From Salipiger thiooxidans (GTDB lineage: Bacteria > Pseudomonadota > Alphaproteobacteria > Rhodobacterales > Rhodobacteraceae), in contig NZ_FNAV01000007.1 in assembly GCF_900102075.1 (NCBI RefSeq), forward strand, positions 229,974 through 293,973: a stretch of 64,000 nt of DNA, given 5' to 3'. Both the position numbers and the translations under genes were made by a program. The notes beneath the pieces are model-generated. The model was not told the origin of the DNA. It searched no databases and was given only the letters and a program-made list of their open reading frames with translations. Below, one piece after another: positions 25,365-35,183 of the stretch. The first letter of the stretch is position 1, and the number at the start of each line of letters is the position of its first letter.

Positions 25365-26780
25365 ATGGCTGACACATCTCTTGGCACACCCGAGCAGTTG
25401 CGAGACCCGAACTACACCCCCCCTCTGATCCAGGCGGTGCCACTGGGCATCCAGCATGTGCTGGCCATGTTCGTATCCAACGTGACGCCGGCGATCATCG
25501 TTTGCGGGGCGGCGGGCTTCGGCTTCGGCTCCAACAGCCCGGACTTTCCGCAGATGATCTACATGATCCAGATGTCGATGTTCTTCGCCGGCATCGCGAC
25601 GCTGTTCCAGTCCATCGGCTTCGGCCCGGTGGGTGCCCGGCTGCCGATCGTGCAGGGCACCAGCTTTGCCTTCATCCCGATCATGATCCCGCTGGTGGCG
25701 GGCAAGGGTGTCGACGCGGTCGCGGTGCTGATGGGCGGCATCGTCGTGGGAGGGCTGTTCCACGCGACGCTTGGCCTCTTCATCGGGAAGCTGCGCTTTG
25801 CGCTGCCGCCGCTGGTCACCGGCCTTGTTGTGACGATGATCGGTCTCGCGCTGGTCAAGGTCGGCATCCAGTATGCGGCGGGCGGCGTGCCGGCCATCGG
25901 CACGGCGGAATACGGCTCGGGCCTCAACTGGCTGATGGCCGGGACGGTGATCATCGTCACGCTGGGGCTGAAGTTCTTCGCCCGCGGGATGCTCTCGGTC
26001 TCGGCGGTGCTGGTCGGCCTGCTGGCGGGCTACGTGCTGGCCTTCGCGCTGGGGCAGGTCAGCCTTGGCAATGTCGGCACAGCCGCGCCCTTCGCGCTCC
26101 CGAACCCGCTGCATTTCGGGATCGAGTTCTCGACGGCTGCGATCATCGGCTTCTGCGCCATGTCCTTCGTGTCGGCGGTCGAGACCGTGGGCGACGTCTC
26201 GGGCATCACCAAGGGCGGTGCGGGCCGCGAGGCCACCGACCGCGAGATCCAGGGCGCGACCTTCGCGGACGGTCTCGGCACCGCGGTCTCGGGCCTGTTC
26301 GGCGCGCTGCCCAACACCTCGTTTTCGCAGAACGTCGGGCTGATCGCCATGACCGGGGTGATGAGCCGCACCGTCGTGACCATCGGGGCGCTGTTCCTGA
26401 TCCTCTGCGGGCTGGTGCCGAAGATCGGCGCGGTGATCTCGTCGGTGCCGATCGAGGTGCTGGGAGGCGGTGTCATCGTGATGTTCGGCATGGTGGTCGC
26501 CGCGGGCATCTCGATGCTGTCGGATGTGCACTGGAATCGCCGCAACATGGTGATCTTCGCCATTGCACTGTCGCTTGGCCTCGGTCTGCAGCTTGAGCCG
26601 GACGCGCTGCAATATCTGCCCGGGACGATGAAGGTCCTGGCCACCAGCGGCATCCTGCCGGCCGCGCTGATCGCGATCATCCTCAACCTCGTGCTGCCCG
26701 AGGAACTGGCCGCCGAGAGCACCGAGGAAGTCTCGGGCGGCATGTCCGGCAACAAACGGGGCAGCCTGCCCGGCGAGTGA
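25365..26780 (+). CDS. NCS2-family purine (urate/xanthine) permease
   Basis: A 471-residue membrane protein with about 14 segments. The NCS2 signature QNVGLIAMTGVMSR (about 325-338) and the conserved helix 8 VETVGDVSG (with the substrate-contacting Glu) identify the nucleobase:cation symporter-2 family (UraA, PucJ/K, UacT). Co-directional with puuE-uraD and allA and followed by a strong terminator, so it ends that operon. Urate or xanthine import is the most likely job; the exact base is inferred. Confidence 0.88.
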   Translation: MADTSLGTPEQLRDPNYTPPLIQAVPLGIQHVLAMFVSNVTPAIIVCGAAGFGFGSNSPDFPQMIYMIQMSMFFAGIATLFQSIGFGPVGARLPIVQGTSFAFIPIMIPLVAGKGVDAVAVLMGGIVVGGLFHATLGLFIGKLRFALPPLVTGLVVTMIGLALVKVGIQYAAGGVPAIGTAEYGSGLNWLMAGTVIIVTLGLKFFARGMLSVSAVLVGLLAGYVLAFALGQVSLGNVGTAAPFALPNPLHFGIEFSTAAIIGFCAMSFVSAVETVGDVSGITKGGAGREATDREIQGATFADGLGTAVSGLFGALPNTSFSQNVGLIAMTGVMSRTVVTIGALFLILCGLVPKIGAVISSVPIEVLGGGVIVMFGMVVAAGISMLSDVHWNRRNMVIFAIALSLGLGLQLEPDALQYLPGTMKVLATSGILPAALIAIILNLVLPEELAAESTEEVSGGMSGNKRGSLPGE

Positions 26781-26801
26781 TCGCCCGCGCTGCGCCTCTG
26801 C

Positions 26802-26833
26802 AGACCCCCGGCCGTCGCGCCGGGGGTCTTTTT
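26802..26833 (+). terminator. Rho-independent terminator after the purine permease
   Basis: AGACCCCCGGC pairs with GCCGGGGGTCT (11 bp, 6-nt loop) followed immediately by TTTTT. It lies 22 bp after the permease stop. Confidence 0.92.
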
Positions 26834-27287
26834 GTGTCGCCCGCGCATAAAACATTACCCGCCGGTACGGGTTCTCGTGACGTCGCGCCCTGTGTTCGGG
26901 TCCGGGTCGGCCCCGGGCGCCGGATGGCCTGCGCGCCGAGGGCCGGCCTAGCGCGGAGAAATGGCCACGCGACGAAACGGCCGGGGGCACGACATCCTTT
27001 GGCTCGTGTCCTGCGCGACCCATGGTCCCGCCTCGGGAGGGAGGCTGCACGGTCGCAGCGCCGCGTCCGCGGGTCGGTGTTGCCTGCCGCAGGACGCATC
27101 GGGATCGCCAGCGCCCGCACATGCCAAGGCCCCGGGCAGCGTGTCCGGGGCCTTGGCGTCGATAGGGTCCGTGTCCGCCTTCAGCCTGAAGCGCGGCGTG
27201 GCGCTGCGCGGATGATCACTCGCCGGGCAGGCCGCCCTCGGGCGGGGCGGCGCATCCTTCTTGCGCCGCGGTGTGCCAGTTCGGCGG
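26834..27287. other. 454-bp gap between purine permease and bhcD
   Basis: No convincing gene on either strand. The only striking structure is the hairpin at 27123-27157. Short open frames here have no recognisable similarity and are expected at this GC content. Confidence 0.5.
27123..27157. terminator. Long perfect hairpin downstream of bhcD
   Basis: GCCAAGGCCCCGG and its exact complement form a 13-bp stem with a 9-nt loop, 130 bp beyond the bhcD stop. No T-run follows on either strand. It may terminate or stabilise the bhc message. Confidence 0.5.
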
Positions 27288-28253
27288 TCAGAAATCCACC
27301 TCGATGGCGATGCCCTTCTCGACCGCCAGATCGACCACGGCGGCAGCGACCGCGAGGTCCTGCAGGCCGACGCCGGTGCCGTCGAAAAGGGTGATCTCCT
27401 CGGCGGAACGGCGCCCGGGGTGTGCGCCGTTGATCACCGCGCCGAGCTGCGCAATGTCCGCCTCGCGGATGAGCCCCTGCGCCACCGCATGCTGCGCCTC
27501 GCCGATGGAAACCGATTGCGAGACCTCGTCGGTGAACACCGCTGCCTTCGCCAGCAGCGCAGGCGCGACCTCCTGCTTGCCCTTGGTGTCGGTGCCCATG
27601 CAGGCGATGTGGGTGCCGGGTGCGACATGCTCTTCCATGAGGATCGCGTCGAAGGAGGAGGTGATCGAGATGATCACATCCGCAGCGCGCATCCCCTCCA
27701 GCTCGACCGCCTCGAAGGGCAGGCCCGCCTCGGCCGCGACCTTCTCGAGGTTGGGCAGCATCTCGGGGTGCAGGTTCCAGCCGATCACCTTGTCGAAATC
27801 GCGCTGCTCGAGCGCGGCGCGCAGCTGGAAGGTCGCCTGGTGGCCAGCGCCGACCATGCCGATCACCTTTGCATCCTCGCGCGCGAGGTGCCGGATCGAC
27901 ACGGACGAGGCAGCGGCGGTACGCAGCGCTGTCAGAAGATTGCCGCCGACCATGGCCTTTGCCTTGCCGGTGTCCGGATCGAACAGGAACACCGTGGACT
28001 GGTGGTTGATCATCCCGCGCTTCTCGAGGTTGTGCGGCCAGTAGCCGCCGGCCTTGAGCCCCAGCGTCAGGCCAGCGCGGTCGAAGCCGCCCTTGAACCC
28101 GTAGAGCGCATCCTCGTGGCCGATGGCCTCGCGCACGACGGGGAAGTTGTAGGCGTCACCGGCGGCCATGGAGGCGAACACCTGTTCTACAGCGGAAAAG
28201 GCGGCCTCGCGGGTCATCAGGTCGGCGATCTCGCGTTCGGGAACGATGAGCAT
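27288..28253 (-). CDS. bhcD: Iminosuccinate reductase of the beta-hydroxyaspartate cycle
   Basis: A 321-residue member of the ornithine cyclodeaminase/mu-crystallin family. The Rossmann fold VIGMVGAGHQATFQLRAAL lies at about 133-151. In the bhcABCD context the protein matches BhcD, which reduces iminosuccinate to L-aspartate with NAD(P)H and so closes the cycle. Start ATG at 28253 follows AAGGAGAG. It is the last cycle gene in the transcript, 109 bp after bhcC; a small hairpin (CACCCG-N5-CGGGTG) sits in that gap. By sequence alone it could be called ornithine cyclodeaminase; the neighbours decide. Confidence 0.93.
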   Translation of the reverse strand: MLIVPEREIADLMTREAAFSAVEQVFASMAAGDAYNFPVVREAIGHEDALYGFKGGFDRAGLTLGLKAGGYWPHNLEKRGMINHQSTVFLFDPDTGKAKAMVGGNLLTALRTAAASSVSIRHLAREDAKVIGMVGAGHQATFQLRAALEQRDFDKVIGWNLHPEMLPNLEKVAAEAGLPFEAVELEGMRAADVIISITSSFDAILMEEHVAPGTHIACMGTDTKGKQEVAPALLAKAAVFTDEVSQSVSIGEAQHAVAQGLIREADIAQLGAVINGAHPGRRSAEEITLFDGTGVGLQDLAVAAAVVDLAVEKGIAIEVDF

Positions 28254-28362
28254 GGGCTCTCCTTGCAAAGAAAAGACACCCGCGCGCCGGGTGGTCAGTG
28301 GAGCGCGCGGGCGAGCCTGCCGGGACGGTCGGACCGGGCAGCGTCAACGTGGGGGAGGGGGC

Positions 28363-29526
28363 TCAGTAGGCCTTGCCGCGTGCCGAGACCGGCCACAGCG
28401 TCTCGACCTTGCCGCCGCGCACCCCGACGTACCAGTCGTGGACATTGGCGGTGGGATCGCAATGGCCCGGCACCAGCTTCAGCTTGTCGCCGACCTTGAG
28501 CACGCCCTGCGGGTCCGAGATCACGCCGTGCTCGTCCGAGCACTTGACGTATTCGACATCGGTGCGCCCGAAGATCACCGGCAGTCCGCTGTCGACCGAC
28601 TGTGCCTTGAGACCGGCGTCGCAGATCGCCTTGTCCGCCTTGGCGTGGCTCATCACCTGGGTGAGGATCAAGAAGGCATTCTCCCACTCGCCGTTGTCGA
28701 TGCGGTTGCCATCCTTGTCGCGGATACGGCCGTAATCGGCATCCATGAAGGCGTAGGAGCCACATTGCAGCTCGTTGTAGACGCCCGAGTTGCTCTCGAA
28801 ATAGTAGCTTCCGGTGCCACCGCCAGAGACCAGCTCGGGCTTCAGCCCGACCGCCTCCAGCCCCGCGACGGCCTCCTTCACCTGCGCGATGGCCGCGTTC
28901 AGCTTGTCGCGCCGCGCCTCGTAGCTGTCGAGATGCTGCATCGCGCCCTGATAGGCCTGGATGCCGGTGAACCGGAGCCCCTCGGCGGCGTCGATGGCCT
29001 GCGCGATCTCGACCACCGCCTCGGCCGTGGTCACGCCGCAGCGTCCGGCGCCGCAGTCGATCTCGACGAAGCACTCGAGCGTGGTGCCGTGGCGCTGCGC
29101 CGCCTGCGACAGCTCGGCGACATTTGCGAGGTCGTCGACGCAGACAATGATCTTCGCGCCGAGCTTCGGCAGCCGCGCCAGCCGGTCGATCTTCTGCGGA
29201 TCGCGCACCTGGTTGGACACGAGCACGTCCTTGATGCCGCCGCGCACGAAGACCTCGGCCTCCGAGACCTTCTGGCAGCACACGCCGATGGCGCCGCCAA
29301 GCCGCATCTGCAGCTTCGCCACGTCCACGGACTTGTGCATCTTGCCGTGCACGCGGTGGCGCATGCCATGGGCGCGGGCGTAGTCGCCCATCTTGCGGAT
29401 GTTGCGCTCGAGCGCGTCGAGATCGAGCACCAGGCAGGGGGTCTGGATCTCTGCGGCATCCATCCCGGGCAGCGCCGGCACGTCATAGCCGACCTCGAGT
29501 TTGTCGAAAGTCACGGGTGCATTCAT
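28363..29526 (-). CDS. bhcC: Beta-hydroxyaspartate aldolase
   Basis: A 387-residue fold-type III PLP enzyme of the D-threonine/3-hydroxy-D-aspartate aldolase family. PLP lysine is K62 in the HGKMHKS motif, the phosphate-binding loop is SGGGTGSYYF and the C-terminal metal site is in GHCDPTANVHDW. It condenses glyoxylate with glycine to (2R,3S)-beta-hydroxyaspartate, the C-C bond forming step of the cycle. It is 3 bp downstream of bhcB. Confidence 0.94.
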   Translation of the reverse strand: MNAPVTFDKLEVGYDVPALPGMDAAEIQTPCLVLDLDALERNIRKMGDYARAHGMRHRVHGKMHKSVDVAKLQMRLGGAIGVCCQKVSEAEVFVRGGIKDVLVSNQVRDPQKIDRLARLPKLGAKIIVCVDDLANVAELSQAAQRHGTTLECFVEIDCGAGRCGVTTAEAVVEIAQAIDAAEGLRFTGIQAYQGAMQHLDSYEARRDKLNAAIAQVKEAVAGLEAVGLKPELVSGGGTGSYYFESNSGVYNELQCGSYAFMDADYGRIRDKDGNRIDNGEWENAFLILTQVMSHAKADKAICDAGLKAQSVDSGLPVIFGRTDVEYVKCSDEHGVISDPQGVLKVGDKLKLVPGHCDPTANVHDWYVGVRGGKVETLWPVSARGKAY

Positions 29527-29529
29527 GGC

Positions 29530-30501
29530 TCAGGCTCCTTTGGTCCAGGGCAGGCGGTCGAGATCGACATTGCCGCCGGTGATGATGAGACCGACACGCT
29601 TGCCGGCGAAACGGTCACGGTTCTTGAGGATGGTGGCCAGCGGTACGGCGCTCGAGGGCTCCATCACGATCTTCATGCGCTTCCAGATCAGCTTCATCGC
29701 CTCGACGATCTCGTCCTCGGAGGCGGTGAGGATGTCGCTGACGTGGTTCGAGACGAAGTGCCAGGTCAGATCCTTGAGCGGCACCTTCAGCCCGTCGGCC
29801 ACGGTCTCAGGGGCGTCATCGGCGATGATGTGCCCGGCCTTGAAGCTGCGGTAGGCATCATCGGCCTGCTCGGGTTCGGCGGCGATGACCTGCACTTCGG
29901 GGGCGAGCGTGGAGAGTGTCAGGCAGGTGCCCGAGATCATCCCGCCACCGCCGATCGGCGCCACGACCATGTCGAGCCCGTCGGTCTGTTCCATGAACTC
30001 GCGCGAGCAGGTGCCCTGGCCCGCGATCACCCGCGGGTCGTTGTAGGGGTGGACGAAATCGCCGCCCGTGGCCGCCTGTACTTCGGCAAAGACCGCTTCG
30101 CGCGACGAGGTCGAGGGCTCGCACTCGGTGATGATCCCGCCATAGCCGCGCACGGCGTCCTTCTTGGCCTGCGGCGCGGTGCGCGGCATCACCACGTTGC
30201 AGGGGATGCCGCGCCGACCTGCGGCGTAGCTCAGCGACAGTGCGTGGTTGCCGGAGCTGTGGGTGCAGACGCCGCTGGCCGCCTCGGCCTCCGAGAGGCC
30301 GAAGACCGCGTTGGAGGCTCCGCGCACCTTGAAAGCACCGGCCTTCTGGAAGTTCTCGCACTTGAAGTAGAGCTGCGCGCCCGAGAGCTCGTTCAGGAAG
30401 GACGAGGTCAGGACCGGGGTGCGGTGGATGTGCGGCGCGATGCGGACGTGGGCCGCCAGCATATCGTCATAGGTGGGGATGTTCAGCTCAATGTCCTTCA
30501 T
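29530..30501 (-). CDS. bhcB: Beta-hydroxyaspartate dehydratase
   Basis: A 323-residue fold-type II PLP enzyme (serine racemase / threo-3-hydroxyaspartate ammonia-lyase family). PLP lysine K58 is in QKAGAFKVRGA, the SSGNHA loop binds the carboxylate and GGGGMISG is the phosphate cup. It dehydrates beta-hydroxyaspartate to iminosuccinate, which BhcD then reduces. The ATG overlaps the bhcA stop (ATGA). Confidence 0.94.
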   Translation of the reverse strand: MKDIELNIPTYDDMLAAHVRIAPHIHRTPVLTSSFLNELSGAQLYFKCENFQKAGAFKVRGASNAVFGLSEAEAASGVCTHSSGNHALSLSYAAGRRGIPCNVVMPRTAPQAKKDAVRGYGGIITECEPSTSSREAVFAEVQAATGGDFVHPYNDPRVIAGQGTCSREFMEQTDGLDMVVAPIGGGGMISGTCLTLSTLAPEVQVIAAEPEQADDAYRSFKAGHIIADDAPETVADGLKVPLKDLTWHFVSNHVSDILTASEDEIVEAMKLIWKRMKIVMEPSSAVPLATILKNRDRFAGKRVGLIITGGNVDLDRLPWTKGA

Positions 30502-31691
30502 CACGCGGCCGCCTTCCGGGCGAGCGCGGGGGTCGCGCGGTAGAATTCCTGCGCCGCCGCGACGCCCGAGCCGAGCGTGATGTCGAGCCCGAGGTCCTTC
30601 ATGCACATCTCGGCCGTCGCCAGCCCCGAGAGGGTCATCACGTCGGTCAGGCTGCCGAGATGGCCGATACGGAACACCTTGCCGGCGACTTCGCCAAGCC
30701 CGGTGCCGAAGGCGACGCCATAGGTCTGCGCTGCGTGGCTGACGATATCCGTCGCGTTGAACCCATCGGGTGTGCGGATCGCGCTGACCGTGTCCGAGTA
30801 GACCTCGGGCGAGGCGGCGCAAAGCTCCAGCCCCCAGGCGCGGACCGCGCAGCGCACGCCTTCCGCGATGCGGTGGTGACGGGCGAAGACGTTCTCCAGC
30901 CCCTCGTCGAGCAGCATGCGGCAGGCCTCGTTCAGCCCGTTCAGCAGGCCGACGGCGGGGGTGTAGGGGTAGGCGTTGTTGGCGTAACCCTTCGCCATGT
31001 CCTGCACGTCGAAGAAGGTGCGCGGCAGCCTGGCGGTTTGGGTCGCCGCCATGGCCTTGTCGCTGAAACCCACGATGGCGAGGCCGGGCGGCAGCATGAA
31101 GCCCTTCTGCGAGCCGGCGACGGCGCAGTCGACGCCCCACTCGTCAAAGCGGAAATCCATCGAGGCGATGGAGCTCACGCCGTCGACAAACAGCAGCGCC
31201 GGGTGGCCCGCGTCATCGAGCGCGCGGCGCACTGCGGCGATGTCCGAGCGCACGCCGGTGGCGGTCTCGTTGTGGGTGGCGAGAACGGCCTTGATGCGGT
31301 GCTGCTTGTCGGCGGCAAGGATCTCGGCGTAGCGGTGCGCGGGCAGGCCCTCGCCCCAGGGGGTTTCGACGATTTCGACGCTCAGCCCGTGGCGCTGGCA
31401 CATGTCGATCCAGCGGTGGCTGAACATGCCGTTGCGCGCCGCCAGAACGGTGTCGCCGGGCGAGAGCGTGTTGCTGAGCGCCGTTTCCCAGCCGCCGGTG
31501 CCGGTCGAAGGGAAGATGAAGACCTCGGCGGCGTCGCTCTTCAGCACCTTGCGCACGCCCTCGCGCGCCGGGTGAAGGATCTGCCCGAACAGCGGCGAGC
31601 GATGGTCGATCGTCGGCATGTCGCAGGCCTTGCGAAGGCTCTCGGGGATATTGGTCGGGCCCGGGATGAAAACGGGGTTCTGGAAGCTCAT
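30501..31691 (-). CDS. bhcA: Aspartate-glyoxylate aminotransferase
   Basis: A 396-residue fold-type I aminotransferase of the serine-glyoxylate family with PLP lysine K196 in GSQKGFMLPPGLA and the STGTGGWE substrate loop. In the cycle it moves the amino group of aspartate to glyoxylate, giving glycine and oxaloacetate; glycine feeds BhcC. ATG at 31691 follows AGAGGAGG; a GTG two codons upstream is possible but lies inside the ribosome site. First gene of the bhcABCD transcript, divergent from bhcR. Confidence 0.94.
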   Translation of the reverse strand: MSFQNPVFIPGPTNIPESLRKACDMPTIDHRSPLFGQILHPAREGVRKVLKSDAAEVFIFPSTGTGGWETALSNTLSPGDTVLAARNGMFSHRWIDMCQRHGLSVEIVETPWGEGLPAHRYAEILAADKQHRIKAVLATHNETATGVRSDIAAVRRALDDAGHPALLFVDGVSSIASMDFRFDEWGVDCAVAGSQKGFMLPPGLAIVGFSDKAMAATQTARLPRTFFDVQDMAKGYANNAYPYTPAVGLLNGLNEACRMLLDEGLENVFARHHRIAEGVRCAVRAWGLELCAASPEVYSDTVSAIRTPDGFNATDIVSHAAQTYGVAFGTGLGEVAGKVFRIGHLGSLTDVMTLSGLATAEMCMKDLGLDITLGSGVAAAQEFYRATPALARKAAA

Positions 31692-31750
31692 GGCCACCTC
31701 CTCTGGTCTCTAGAGAACACCTTAACCGGGCGGCGCGCGCAGTGAAATTT

Positions 31751-31771
31751 TTTTGAAATCATTTTTCAAAA
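31751..31771. promoter_or_regulatory. Candidate BhcR operator
   Basis: TTTTGAAA-TCATT-TTTCAAAA is a perfect 8-bp inverted repeat, strikingly AT-rich for this genome, 60 bp upstream of bhcA. A half-length version, TTTCA-N7-TGAAA, lies at 31835-31851 just before bhcR. IclR regulators bind such dyads in divergent promoters. Confidence 0.6.
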
Positions 31772-31859
31772 ATGAAAGAAGGGAGAAAGTATCGCATTGT
31801 CAGAGAGTTAATTTTTTCATATCGTGAATGTGGCTTTCAATAAAAATGAAAGGGATTTC

Positions 31860-32682
31860 ATGGATTCTCCGAAAGATGCCGAAATCAGCCCTCGCCGTGC
31901 CCGTGGACGGCCGCGCGGCTGGGAAGACAACAGCGCGCAGAACACCATCAAGTCGCTCGACAGGGCGATGGAGGTTCTGGAGTATCTGAGCAGCCGCCCC
32001 GGCCTCACGCTGTCGGAACTGGCGGGCGATCTTGATCAGTCCCCGGCCACGGTCTACCGCATCCTCGTCACCCTCGAGGGACGGCGGCTGGTCGAGTTCG
32101 ATCCGACCGAACAGCTCTGGCACATCGGCCCGCAGGCCTTTGTCATCGGCGCGCGCTTCCTGCGCCGCACCAGTCTTGTCGAGCGGGCGCGGCCGATCCT
32201 GCGCGGGCTGATGGAAGAGACCGGGGAAACCGCCAACCTCGGCATCGTGCGCGAGGCCTCGGTGCTGTTCGTCAGCCAGGTCGAGACCCACGAAAGCATC
32301 CGCGCGTTCTTTCCGCCGGGCACGCTGTCGCCGCTGCATGCCTCGGGCATTGGCAAGGCGCTGCTGGCCGAGATGCCGGGCGAGCGGCTGGAGAAGCTGC
32401 GGGCGCGGCCGATGGAACGGTTCACCCCGCACACGCTGGCCTCGCCAGAGGCGCTGCTCAACGATCTCGCGGCGATCCGGGAGCGTGGCTATTCCATTGA
32501 TGCGGAAGAGAGAAACCTCGGTATGCGCTGCATCGCGGCGGCGGTCTTCGATGCCTCGGGCGAGGCGGTGGCGGGCATCTCGGTGTCGGGCCCGACCATC
32601 CGGATGGGCGAGGAGAGCACGCACGAAGCGAGCCGCGCGGTGATGCGCGCGGCCCGGGAGCTTACAGCGGCGATCGGCGGGG

Positions 32683-32702
<20 letters not shown>
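31860..32702 (+). CDS. bhcR: IclR-family regulator of the BHA cycle
   Basis: A 280-residue IclR protein: HTH at about 25-85 (LDRAMEVLEYLSSRPGLTLSELAG) and effector domain at 100-275 (LHASGIGKALLAEMP, ERGYSIDAEE). The position divergent from bhcABCD is that of BhcR in Paracoccus denitrificans, reported to bind the bhc promoter and to respond to glyoxylate. I start at ATG 31860, preceded by GAAAGGG; a GTG at 31824 would add 12 residues. Its 3' end overlaps allE by 20 bp. Confidence 0.9.
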
Positions 32703-33567
<865 letters not shown>

Positions 33568-33753
33568 GGTCTTGGCTCCGAGGCGAAGGAATTTGACGAG
33601 AGTATGGGCGCTGTGCGACGCGCGGGCGACCGGGCCCGGGACGAAAGGTCCTTTCGGAAAAAAATGATAATCGCGATGGATTTCCCGATATCGCGGAACA
33701 GCACCTTGTCCTCTCCCGGCCACCTGGCCCGGCGGGCAGGGGAGGCGCAGGGC

Positions 33754-35091
33754 TCAGGCCGGCTGCAAGTCCGGCTGGCGGACCCGGGCCGCCCCGCGCT
33801 TTTGCGGCACGCCCGCGACATAGGTCTCGGCCACGGCGCGGTCGTCCCCCAGCATCTGCAGCACGAAAAGCTCCTCGCTCAGGGTTCCGGCGCGCAGCAT
33901 GCGCAGCGCCATCGGCTCGGTCGCCGAGGAGTCGAGCACGACGATGTCGGCCTCGGTCCCCGGCTCGAGCGTGCCGATCCTGTCCTCGAGTCCCAGCGCC
34001 AGCGCATTGCCGCGGGTGATCCAGTGGAAGGCGCGCAGCGGGTGCAGCTTCTGGCCCTGCAGCTGCAGCACCTTGTAGGCCTCGTTCAGGGTCTGCAGCA
34101 TCGAGTAGCTGGTGCCCGCGCCGACATCGGTGGCGATGGCGTTGCAGATCCCGCGCGCCCGCAGCCCGGCGTCGTCGAAGAGCCCGCTGCCGAGGAAGAG
34201 GTTCGAGGTCGGGCAGAACACCGGCTTCGCGCCGGTCTCGGCCAGCAGGTCGATCTCGCGCGGCGTGAGGTGGATCGAATGGCCGAGCAGTGCCTTGGGC
34301 CCGAGCAGCCCGTAGCGCTCGTAGACCCCGAGGTAGTCGGGGGCGTCGGGGTAGAGGCTGAGGGTATAGGCGATCTCGTCACGGTTCTCCGAAAGGTGGG
34401 TCTGCACGTGGCATCCCGGATGCTCGGCCGCGAGCGCACCCGCCGCCTCCAGCTGCTCGGGCGTCGAGGTGATGGCGAAGCGCGGGGTGATGGCATAGCC
34501 CGCGCGGCCCTTGCCGTGCCAGCGCGCGATCAGCCGTTTGCTGGCGTCGTAGCCCGCCTGCGGCGTGTCGCACAGCGCCTCGGGGGCGTTGCGGTCCATC
34601 ATCACCTTGCCGGTGATCATCCGCATGTCACGGCGCGCGGCGGCGGCAAAGAGCGCTTCGGCCGAGGCCTCGTGTACGGACGCATAGGCGACGGCGGTGG
34701 TGGTGCCATGGGCGCAGAGCTGGCCGAGCAGCCAGTCGGCCATCATTTCGGCATGGGCCGGATCGGCAAAGCGGGTCTCTTCGGGGAAGGTGTAGGCGTT
34801 CAGCCAGTCCAGAAGCTGCGCGCCCCACGACGCGATGACCTGCACCTGCGGGTAGTGGATGTGGGTGTCGATGAAACCGGGCATCAGCAGGTGCGGGCGG
34901 TGGTCGACCACCGGCACCGCCGGTGCCTGCCGCGACAGCTTGTCGTAGCTGCCGGTGGCGCGGATCAGCCCGCCGCCGATCAGGATCGCGCCATCCTCGA
35001 TGTAGCTGTAGGCGGCATGGTCCTCGGGGCCCTGCGGCTCGGCGGTGAAACTCAGGATGCGTCCGCGCATCAGCACTTGGTCGGTCTTCAA
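33754..35091 (-). CDS. guaD: Guanine deaminase
   Basis: A zinc amidohydrolase that converts guanine to xanthine plus ammonia, feeding XdhAB. Metal ligands and active-site motifs are PGFIDTHIHYPQ, QTHLSENRDEI, LLGHSIHL and CNAIATDVGAG. From a TTG at 35091, seven bases after AAAGGTGA, the protein is 445 residues and starts with the usual KTDQVLMRGRILSF strand; an ATG at 35070 would clip that strand. Part of the xdhABC-permease-guaD minus-strand run. Confidence 0.92.
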   Translation of the reverse strand: MKTDQVLMRGRILSFTAEPQGPEDHAAYSYIEDGAILIGGGLIRATGSYDKLSRQAPAVPVVDHRPHLLMPGFIDTHIHYPQVQVIASWGAQLLDWLNAYTFPEETRFADPAHAEMMADWLLGQLCAHGTTTAVAYASVHEASAEALFAAAARRDMRMITGKVMMDRNAPEALCDTPQAGYDASKRLIARWHGKGRAGYAITPRFAITSTPEQLEAAGALAAEHPGCHVQTHLSENRDEIAYTLSLYPDAPDYLGVYERYGLLGPKALLGHSIHLTPREIDLLAETGAKPVFCPTSNLFLGSGLFDDAGLRARGICNAIATDVGAGTSYSMLQTLNEAYKVLQLQGQKLHPLRAFHWITRGNALALGLEDRIGTLEPGTEADIVVLDSSATEPMALRMLRAGTLSEELFVLQMLGDDRAVAETYVAGVPQKRGAARVRQPDLQPA

Positions 35092-35183
35092 GGGGTCACC
35101 TTTCGGCAGGCAGGGAGAGGGGTTGAAAGGGCGGGGGCCGCAGTGCGGCCCGCGCCGGTGGTGTGCGGATGGCTCTGCCCGGT

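Noticed and set aside
26777..27394. Open frames between the purine permease and bhcD
   Set aside because: Arg/Pro-rich, overlap a strong terminator hairpin and have no recognisable similarity.
27288..28253. Annotation as plain ornithine cyclodeaminase
   Set aside because: Family similarity is real, but the bhcABC neighbours make iminosuccinate reductase the better call.
28168..30543. A long plus-strand frame opposite bhcBCD
   Set aside because: Asp/Arg/Gly/His-rich translation without motifs; opposite strand is the bhc operon.
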